This document shows, in pieces, positions 1 through 4,714 of a stretch of DNA of 6,065 bases; positions within the stretch are counted from its first letter, which is position 1, and each line of letters opens with the position of its first letter. This DNA comes from Bacteroidota bacterium (lineage in GTDB: Bacteria > Bacteroidota > Bacteroidia > Bacteroidales > B18-G4). The stretch spans positions 1-6,065 of the forward strand of contig QMPN01000186.1 in the NCBI GenBank assembly GCA_003648575.1, read 5' to 3'. Position numbers and translations under genes: made by a program. Below the pieces are notes generated by a model, which was given only the letters and a program-made list of their open reading frames with translations, searched no databases and was not told where the DNA came from.

Positions 1-1
1 A

Positions 2-319
2 CTGTACGTGCCCACAGGGTTTACTCCGCAGGATAACGACCAGGCACTGCGCATATGGAAGCCCGTAGGGATGAACCTTGATCAGTACCAGGTGGTGGTG
101 ATCAACGAGCGTGGAAACGTGGTGTTCTCATCAAGCAAACTCGACGAGAACGGATCACCCGCAGAAGGCTGGGACGGAACAACAGGCGGTGAACAGATGC
201 CCACAGGAAACTACATGTGGAGCATATCCGCCAAGTTCAAAGACGGGCGCGTATGGGATGGTACCGATCTCGGTGATGGAAACTCCAATACCTATGGGTT
301 CTTGTTGTTGATAAGATAA
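2..319 (+). CDS. C-terminal end of a secreted protein with a T9SS type B (gliding motility-associated) sorting domain; 5'-truncated
   Basis: The frame is open to the left edge (Leu-Tyr precede the GTG at 8), so this is the tail of a longer gene and the GTG is not the start. The visible ~105 residues match the type B sorting domain (CHU_C / gliding motility-associated C-terminal family) almost from its beginning. They start with a VPTGFTPQDND element (the family's 'vPNaFTPNgDG'), followed by KPVGMNLDQYQVVVINERGN ('F.p.g..Y.l.IfNRwGe'), then a GWDGTTGG turn and PTGNYMW ('P.GvYvy'), ending in a beta strand, GFLLLIR. In this family the domain directs export through the outer membrane by T9SS and is then usually cleaved, often with cell-surface attachment. 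The passenger lies outside the window, so its function is unknown. The stop is TAA at 317-319. The next gene is convergent, with a 21-nt gap and no hairpin terminator that I can see. Confidence 0.9.
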   Translation: MYVPTGFTPQDNDQALRIWKPVGMNLDQYQVVVINERGNVVFSSSKLDENGSPAEGWDGTTGGEQMPTGNYMWSISAKFKDGRVWDGTDLGDGNSNTYGFLLLIR

Positions 320-340
320 ACGGTGCGGGGGACGCGAGAT

Positions 341-973
341 TTATCTATCTTCATACTTCCGCTCCCCGGCCAGTATAGGAGCCAGAAGCATGTTGGATGC
401 CGGAACGATAAGGCTTGAAAAATTGCTGTTATAATTCTCGAAGGGATTTGTAGCCATATTTAAATCGAGCACTACCTGGTCACCGGAGGACGGAGGCTCG
501 ATGATCACATAGCGACCGTTTGCAAATGTTTTCTTGGGTTTGGGTCCAGAACTCTTGTCTTTGATAGGAATAAAAATAGCTTTAGAATTATTCTTAAACT
601 CCGGCAAATTAATATTCTTATAAACAGTTAAATGGTAGGTTTCCCCTTTTACATTTACACTGAGTGTACCATAATCATACATCTGAACTGTGCCGCCCTT
701 ACTTGTTTCTACATTGATAACCTTCAAAGCACCCGAACTTGATAATGTGCCAGTAAATACATATTTACAATCAACAGGAAAGTAAAACAGGCCACTGAAA
801 TCACCAATATCTCCGTTGCTGAACGGATAATCAACAGAATCCGTTATCCATATGTTTTTAGCATTCCGGTACTGGGCGTTCTCCCCTTTGCAATCATATG
901 ATTGTCCATAGGTATTGAATGCCAGCATGGATATGACAAAAAGTAAAGTGAATCCTTTAAAATAGGTTTTCAT
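341..973 (-). CDS. Secreted DUF1684-family protein, divergent C-terminal motif
   Basis: The protein is 210 aa. I chose the ATG at 971-973 because it begins a good signal peptide (MKTYFKG, then a hydrophobic core to about residue 19, with cleavage near TYG-Q at 21-24). The longer frame from 1042 would start upstream of the likely promoter. There is no lipobox cysteine, so it is probably periplasmic or secreted rather than a lipoprotein. DUF1684 landmarks appear in order: FSGLFYFPVD (59-68), VETSKGG (88-94), YGTLSVNVKG (101-110), IFIPIKD...SG (133-143), FANGRY (150-155), DLNMATNP (170-177) and AGERKY (202-207). Family members usually carry an 'AYNPpCAY...CPLPP..N.L' stretch. Here it reads NPFENYNS...SSLIVPASNML, with both cysteines and the Pro-rich core lost. 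The family has no firmly established function that I know of. Family assignment is from motif order and length; the functional consequence of the loss is inference. Confidence 0.8.
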   Translation of the reverse strand: MKTYFKGFTLLFVISMLAFNTYGQSYDCKGENAQYRNAKNIWITDSVDYPFSNGDIGDFSGLFYFPVDCKYVFTGTLSSSGALKVINVETSKGGTVQMYDYGTLSVNVKGETYHLTVYKNINLPEFKNNSKAIFIPIKDKSSGPKPKKTFANGRYVIIEPPSSGDQVVLDLNMATNPFENYNSNFSSLIVPASNMLLAPILAGERKYEDR

Positions 974-1000
974 GAGGTTTTTGGGTTTAGTAAATTTTAT

Positions 1001-1032
1001 CAAAAATAACACATACAGCATACGAAAGCAAG
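1001..1032 (-). promoter_or_regulatory. Bacteroidota-type promoter of the DUF1684 gene
   Basis: Read on the minus strand, a -33 box CTTG (1029-1032) is followed by a 20-nt spacer and a perfect -7 box TATTTTTG (1001-1008). This fits the Bacteroidota consensus TTG/TTTG, N17-23, TAnnTTTG. Transcription would begin about 7 nt further on, leaving a leader of roughly 20-25 nt before the ATG at 973. That leader is A-rich and lacks a Shine-Dalgarno sequence. This placement also argues against translation starting at 1042. Confidence 0.6.
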
Positions 1033-1195
1033 TACTCAACATGCTGCATTAATGTTGTTTATTTAACGAAGGCTTTCAGTTTTTGTTCATCATACCGAAA
1101 CCGTGTGATATAATATATGTATAAACAATTCAGTGGCTTGTGTTGTATCTTTATAAGAATTACATCATAATAAAGACTTACTATCCATAGAAAAC

Positions 1196-3169
1196 ATGAA
1201 GTATAAAGTGTCTATATTACTCACTGTCATGCTGATTTTCGGCATGCTTTGTTCGGTATTAAGCCAGGACAAGGAATACCGCGACAGCCTTTTCAAAGAA
1301 CTTGAAATGGGGAAGCTTGACACCAATACTTTCTTTGAATTATGCCAGTGCATCAACGATGAACTATACAATGACCCTGAACAATCGATGCAAGATGCCA
1401 GGCAGATTCTCGACATTGCAATACAGGCTTCCTATCATAAACTGGTTCCCAGGATGATCATGTATCAGGGGATCAGCTACGACCTGATCGGAAAATATGA
1501 TTCGGCCATCATTATGTATGATTCTGCCCTGTTTATGGCTAAGAAATTGGGGCTGAAGGCTGACCAGGGTAATATTTACAACAATTATAGCATTGTTTAT
1601 TCTATTATGGGGCAACTTGAGCTTTCCCTGGAATATTGCATGAAAGCCCTCGGGGCATTTGAAGAGATCAATGATTCGGCCAGCATGGCCAAGGTATACA
1701 ACAGCCTTGGATCACGTTATTCAGAAATGGGTATGAATGATCAAGCCATCGCCTATTATCAAAAAGCGATACTGCTTAACGAAAAGTTTAAAGAACATAA
1801 GAGCCTGGCAAAAAACTATGGCAATATTGGTACTGTGTATTCTGAGCTTGATGAACATGAAAGTGCCCTTGAATACTATACCAAGGCCTATATGATACAG
1901 AAAGACCTGAACAATAAGGTTGACATGTCGACCACCCTTTCAAATATGGCCATCACACACAGGAATATGGGTAAATATGATCTGGCCTTTGCCCTTGCCG
2001 AACAGTCATATATGATCGCCAATGAAACCAATGACGAGATCGGGAAGCTGATGTATTTTCTGACCATAGCCGAAATACATAAAGACCGCCAGGAATATAC
2101 CGAGGCCCTGAAAAATTACTCCATTGCCGAAATAATGGCAGACAGCATGGGTGCCAGGCAGAATCTCCTCGAAGTATATAGCGGGCTGGCTGATATATAT
2201 GCCATACTGGGGGAATATGAAGAAGCCTATGTCTATAATGAGAAGTTCAATGAAGAGCGTGTGAGCCTGCTCGATACCGAAAAGAATAAAGCCCTGGACA
2301 AGGTCAAAGAATTTGAGGATGCGCGGGTGAAGACAGAAATAGACCTCCTCACCAAAGATGCCGAGATACAAGACCTGGTGATCAGAAGGCAAAAGATCAT
2401 CCGGAATTCCATTGCAGGTGTAGGTGGGATGATACTGCTGATCGCCATTCTCCTGTGGCACCGATACCGCTATGTTAGAAAGACAAGGAATACCCTGGCT
2501 AAAAAGAATGTGATCATTCAGGATGAGAAAGAAAAATCGGACAAGCTCCTCCTGAACATACTCCCCGAAGAGACGGCCGAAGAATTAAAAGAAAAAGGAA
2601 ATTCAAAAGCCAGGAGCTTTGATATGGTCAGTGTGCTTTTTACCGATTTTAAAGGCTTCACTCAAATGGCTGAGGTCTTAAGCCCGGAGGAGCTTGTGGC
2701 AGAGATCGACCATTGCTTCAAGGCCTTCGATAATATCATTTCCACGTACGACATTGAGAAGATCAAAACCATCGGCGACGCCTATATGTGTGCCGGTGGC
2801 CTGCCCGTACCCAATAAATCCAATCCACAGGATATTGTAAAAGCCGCTCTGGAGATCCGTGACTTTATGTCCGGGCTAAAAAAGAGCAGGCAAGCTAAGA
2901 ATCAGCCATTTTTCGAGGTCAGGATCGGAGTACATACCGGCCCCGTGGTAGCTGGCATAGTTGGTATAAAGAAATTTCAATATGATATCTGGGGAGATAC
3001 AGTGAATATCGCCTCCAGGATGGAATCAAGCGGAGAAGTAGGTAAAGTAAATATTTCCGGTACAACCTATAAGCTGATACAGAACAAATTCGAATGTGTC
3101 CACCGTGGAAAGGTAGAAGCCAAGAACAAGGGAGCTATAGACATGTATTATGTAAAAGGGGAAAAGTAA
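1196..3169 (+). CDS. Transmembrane sensor adenylate cyclase: periplasmic TPR domain plus class III cyclase domain
   Basis: The protein is 657 aa and predicted to convert ATP to cyclic AMP in response to something sensed outside the inner membrane. Residues 1-24 form a signal peptide (hydrophobic 6-22, ending VLSQ). About seven TPRs follow at ~86-118, 125-160, 165-200, 205-240, 245-280, 283-319 and 324-360, each with the usual Y..lg..Y..lg.y..A..yy.kA pattern. A charged helical, probably coiled-coil segment (355-400) leads to one membrane helix (~405-421). A cytoplasmic linker helix with the LLLNILPEETAEELK element (451-465) connects to the catalytic domain (~474-650). The metal-binding aspartates are D484 (FTDFKGFT) and D528 (IGDAY). 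Purine-specifying residues are K524 (KIKTIGDAYM) and D597 (QYDIWGD), the adenylate combination; guanylate cyclases normally have Glu and Cys there. The transition-state pair is N604 and R608 (TVNIASR). The active site therefore appears complete. The layout mirrors Bacteroidota TPR-histidine kinases, with a cyclase as output. The ligand or protein partner of the TPR domain is unknown. No other in-frame start improves the signal peptide. Confidence 0.93.
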   Translation: MKYKVSILLTVMLIFGMLCSVLSQDKEYRDSLFKELEMGKLDTNTFFELCQCINDELYNDPEQSMQDARQILDIAIQASYHKLVPRMIMYQGISYDLIGKYDSAIIMYDSALFMAKKLGLKADQGNIYNNYSIVYSIMGQLELSLEYCMKALGAFEEINDSASMAKVYNSLGSRYSEMGMNDQAIAYYQKAILLNEKFKEHKSLAKNYGNIGTVYSELDEHESALEYYTKAYMIQKDLNNKVDMSTTLSNMAITHRNMGKYDLAFALAEQSYMIANETNDEIGKLMYFLTIAEIHKDRQEYTEALKNYSIAEIMADSMGARQNLLEVYSGLADIYAILGEYEEAYVYNEKFNEERVSLLDTEKNKALDKVKEFEDARVKTEIDLLTKDAEIQDLVIRRQKIIRNSIAGVGGMILLIAILLWHRYRYVRKTRNTLAKKNVIIQDEKEKSDKLLLNILPEETAEELKEKGNSKARSFDMVSVLFTDFKGFTQMAEVLSPEELVAEIDHCFKAFDNIISTYDIEKIKTIGDAYMCAGGLPVPNKSNPQDIVKAALEIRDFMSGLKKSRQAKNQPFFEVRIGVHTGPVVAGIVGIKKFQYDIWGDTVNIASRMESSGEVGKVNISGTTYKLIQNKFECVHRGKVEAKNKGAIDMYYVKGEK

Positions 3170-3273
3170 TTCTTCCGCTGCAAAATTCTCTTAAATATTT
3201 GGGGGTAAGTATCAGTTTTGATCCATGCGAAAATTATACGACAATTAAGCCCTGAAAGCAAGGCACTTGCAGT

Positions 3274-3300
3274 GTTGACTGTTGAGGGTTGAGGGTTGAG
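3274..3300 (+). repeat. Heptanucleotide tandem repeat, GTTGAGG type
   Basis: Four consecutive 7-nt units, GTTGACT, GTTGAGG, GTTGAGG and GTTGAG(T), lie 25 nt upstream of the DDAH start codon. Each unit supplies a TTG. The copy at 3282-3284 sits 17 nt before a TAATTTTA (3302-3309) that resembles a -7 box, so the array may overlap the promoter. That promoter reading is tentative. Confidence 0.75.
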
Positions 3301-3325
3301 TTAATTTTAATTTTAAATTTACATC

Positions 3326-4090
3326 ATGCGTTTTACGAATGCGATTGTTCGATTACCCGGCAAAAGTATGCCAGAAGGCTTGAGTTCTTCTGAGCTGGGA
3401 AAGCCTGACCACGCTCTGGCCTTGAGGCAGCACGGGAAATATGTAGAAGCTCTGCAAAAATGTGGCCTGGATGTCAGGATATTACCGGCTGATGAAAATT
3501 TCCCTGACAGCACCTTTGTAGAAGACACTGCCCTCCTGGCATCTGGACTTGCAGTGCTTACCAATCCCGGTGCTCCATCCCGGCAGGGAGAAACAGCGGA
3601 CATGCATACAGTGATCCAGGAGTACTATGAACATGTGGAGACCATCATGCCGCCCGGGACCCTTGAAGCCGGTGATGTTATGATGGCTGGAAAACATTTT
3701 TTCATTGGCCTGTCTGAAAGGACCAATACCAAAGGCGCAGAGCAGCTTATCGGCATCCTGGAAAGGCATGGCCTGACAGGCAAAATTATTGAAATATCCG
3801 GGATGCTTCACCTGAAGTCAGGGGTGTCGTACCTGGAAAACAAACATATGCTTGCTGCTGATAGTCTGAAGAATCACCGCGCATTTAAGAAATATGATCT
3901 GATCAGGGTGCCTGATGAAGAAAGCTATGCCGCCAATTCACTCTGGATCAACGACAGGGTGCTGGTACCCATGGGGTTTCCTGCTACTCTTGAAAACATT
4001 CGCAATGCCGGATATGAAACTACTGAATTGGATATGTCGGAATTCAAGAAACTGGATGGAGGCTTAAGCTGTTTGTCTCTTAGATTTTGA
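3326..4090 (+). CDS. ddaH: Dimethylarginine dimethylaminohydrolase (DDAH, EC 3.5.3.18) family
   Basis: DDAH hydrolyses N-omega-methylated arginines to citrulline plus methylamine or dimethylamine, and belongs to the cytosolic arginine-modifying (pentein) superfamily. The 254-aa protein has the full set of family motifs: FPDSTFVEDTA (59-69; substrate-binding D61, E66, D67), NPGAPSRQGE (80-89; R86), PGTLEAGDV (110-118; E114), GLSERTN (128-134; R132), LHLKSG (161-166; catalytic H162), YAANSL (201-206), and MSEFKKLDGGLSCLSLRF at the end with nucleophile C249. The length and the H162, E114 and C249 numbering coincide with what I recall of the Pseudomonas aeruginosa enzyme, which supports the ATG at 3326 as the start. 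There is no signal peptide. DDAH rather than arginine deiminase is favoured by the short length and the GxLxCLSL ending, but related penteins with other substrates cannot be excluded. No other arginine-metabolism gene is nearby. The start codon has an A/T-rich leader without a Shine-Dalgarno sequence. Confidence 0.92.
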   Translation: MRFTNAIVRLPGKSMPEGLSSSELGKPDHALALRQHGKYVEALQKCGLDVRILPADENFPDSTFVEDTALLASGLAVLTNPGAPSRQGETADMHTVIQEYYEHVETIMPPGTLEAGDVMMAGKHFFIGLSERTNTKGAEQLIGILERHGLTGKIIEISGMLHLKSGVSYLENKHMLAADSLKNHRAFKKYDLIRVPDEESYAANSLWINDRVLVPMGFPATLENIRNAGYETTELDMSEFKKLDGGLSCLSLRF

Positions 4091-4097
4091 CTGTTCG

Positions 4098-4133
4098 GTT
4101 TGGAATTTTAGAGCCCGGAACTTGGAATTTAGG
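4098..4133 (+). repeat. Degenerate 7-nt periodic repeat, RYYYRGR type, with a TTGGAATTT direct repeat
   Basis: The segment splits into GTTTGGA, ATTTTAGA (one extra base), GCCCGGA, ACTTGGA and ATTTAGG. Each follows purine, three pyrimidines, purine, G, purine, apart from the inserted T. TTGGAATTT occurs exactly twice (4100-4108 and 4122-4130). The second copy carries the probable -33 element of the next gene. Confidence 0.55.
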
Positions 4134-4153
4134 GTACGTATTTGTTATCTTCG
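4121..4153 (+). promoter_or_regulatory. Bacteroidota-type promoter of the DUF4870-like gene
   Basis: The -33 box CTTG (4121-4124), a 21-nt spacer and the -7 box TATCTTCG (4146-4153, one mismatch to TAnnTTTG) fit the phylum consensus. The predicted transcript would start near 4160, giving a leader of about 20 nt (CAAAACCAAAAACAGCATC) before the ATG. That leader is A-rich and has no Shine-Dalgarno sequence, as is usual in this phylum. Confidence 0.55.
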
Positions 4154-4179
4154 TATAAATCAAAACCAAAAACAGCATC

Positions 4180-4509
4180 ATGGAACAACAGCAGCAACCC
4201 GCATCTTCAAATGCACAATTAATTGCCGTTATCAGCTATCTTACTCTGGTTGGCTGGATCATCGCTTTTGTACTTCATCAAAATGATAAATCCGAACTCG
4301 GAATTTTCCATATCCGCCAGTCTCTTGGGATCAACATCATTGGCGTTGTTGGCTGGGTAGTATTCTGGATTCCCCTCATTGGCTGGCTGGCCGCCATCTT
4401 TCTCTTCGTGATATGGATCATGGGCCTCATCTCTGCCGCCCAGGGCGAGATGAAGCCGGTACCGCTACTTGGGAAATTCTTCCAGGATATCTTTAAAGGG
4501 ATACAGTAG
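4180..4509 (+). CDS. Small integral membrane protein, DUF4870 / Tic20-like 'import component' type
   Basis: The protein is 109 aa. A Gln-rich hydrophilic N terminus (2-12) is followed by three predicted membrane segments at ~13-33, ~48-65 and ~67-88, and a short amphipathic tail. The conserved signature FHIRQSLGIN (43-52) lies between helices 1 and 2. The segment GEMKPVPLLGKFFQDIF (89-105) after helix 3 matches the 'G....P.lG..fq..f' ending of the Bacteroidota proteins labelled DUF4870 or 'import component protein'. No enzymatic residues are evident. The function is not established, and the Tic20 resemblance is distant and does not show that it transports protein. It is 89 nt downstream of the DDAH gene with its own likely promoter, so co-transcription is not required. 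The start is fixed by the promoter position and the family-like MEQQQQ N terminus. The stop is TAG at 4507-4509. Confidence 0.8.
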   Translation: MEQQQQPASSNAQLIAVISYLTLVGWIIAFVLHQNDKSELGIFHIRQSLGINIIGVVGWVVFWIPLIGWLAAIFLFVIWIMGLISAAQGEMKPVPLLGKFFQDIFKGIQ

Positions 4510-4512
4510 TAT

Positions 4513-4559
4513 GGGCGTTAGGCATTGGGCTTTGGGCATTGGGCTTTGGGCATTGGGGG
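4513..4559 (+). repeat. GGGCNTT heptad array with G-quadruplex potential
   Basis: Six heptads, GGGCGTT, AGGCATT, GGGCTTT, GGGCATT, GGGCTTT and GGGCATT (4513-4554), are followed by GGGGG (4555-4559). The last five G-tracts (4527-4529, 4534-4536, 4541-4543, 4548-4550, 4555-4559) are separated by uniform 4-nt loops CTTT or CATT. This satisfies the standard G3+N1-7 quadruplex pattern on the plus strand. The array begins 4 nt after the stop codon of the preceding gene. Confidence 0.85.
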
Positions 4560-4574
4560 ATTCATTTCAGGCCC

Positions 4575-4589
4575 GGCTCCGTAGGAGCC
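4575..4589. repeat. GC-rich hairpin 1 (GGCTCC-GTA-GGAGCC)
   Basis: A perfect 6-bp stem with a 3-nt loop. It shares the core C(C/T)GTAGG(A/G)GC (4579-4588) with the second hairpin 52 nt downstream (4631-4640), so the two look like copies of one REP-like intergenic element. It is not followed by a T-run, so a role as intrinsic terminator of the preceding gene is unsupported. Confidence 0.6.
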
Positions 4590-4625
4590 AAATGTCGTTA
4601 GATAATGAATTTAAAATATTTGTTT

Positions 4626-4642
4626 GCGCCCTGTAGGGGCGC
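4626..4642. repeat. GC-rich hairpin 2 (GCGCCC-TGTAG-GGGCGC)
   Basis: A perfect 6-bp GC stem with a 5-nt loop. The arms differ from hairpin 1 but pairing is kept, while the CTGTAGGGGC core is shared. Arm sequence changing with pairing preserved suggests selection on structure. It sits between the G-tract array and the T9SS type A gene. Confidence 0.6.
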
Positions 4643-4670
4643 CATATTGAATAAAGAACAGAGGAACATG

Positions 4671-4705
4671 GAAGTGAGTTCGAAATTTAGAGTTTAAAGT
4701 AAAGA
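4671..4705 (+). repeat. Degenerate 7-nt periodic repeat upstream of the T9SS type A gene
   Basis: The units GAAGTGA, GTTCGAA, ATTTAGA, GTTTAAA and GTAAAGA are approximately purine, three pyrimidines, three purines in the middle three copies. The segment 4679-4692 matches 4100-4113 at 12 of 14 positions, linking it to the repeat before the DUF4870-like gene. I see no convincing promoter in this gap. Confidence 0.45.
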
Positions 4706-4714
4706 TATCTAGCC

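Noticed and set aside
974..1042. 23-residue N-terminal extension of the DUF1684 gene, starting at an ATG at 1042
   Set aside because: The ATG at 973 begins a textbook signal peptide, and the best promoter (1001-1032, minus) lies between the two candidate starts.
1146..1153. TATCTTTA as -7 box of the cyclase gene promoter
   Set aside because: It matches 7 of 8 positions of TAnnTTTG, but there is no TTG at the proper distance upstream. A TATAAT at 1109-1114 also lacks a well-spaced partner. I cannot place the promoter of this gene.
2006..2461. 151-codon minus-strand open frame inside the cyclase gene
   Set aside because: It is entirely antisense to a well-supported coding sequence and has no recognisable domain or family pattern.
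3258..3270. GCAAG-GCA-CTTGC small hairpin after the cyclase gene as a terminator
   Set aside because: The stem is only 5 bp, with no following T-run, and it lies about 90 nt past the stop codon.
3326..4509. DDAH and the DUF4870-like gene as one operon
   Set aside because: The 89-nt gap contains repeat sequence and a good separate promoter, and no functional link is evident. Read-through cannot be excluded.
4513..4559. Heptad array read as a CRISPR or integron attachment array
   Set aside because: The units are 7 nt with no spacers, and no cas or integrase gene is present.
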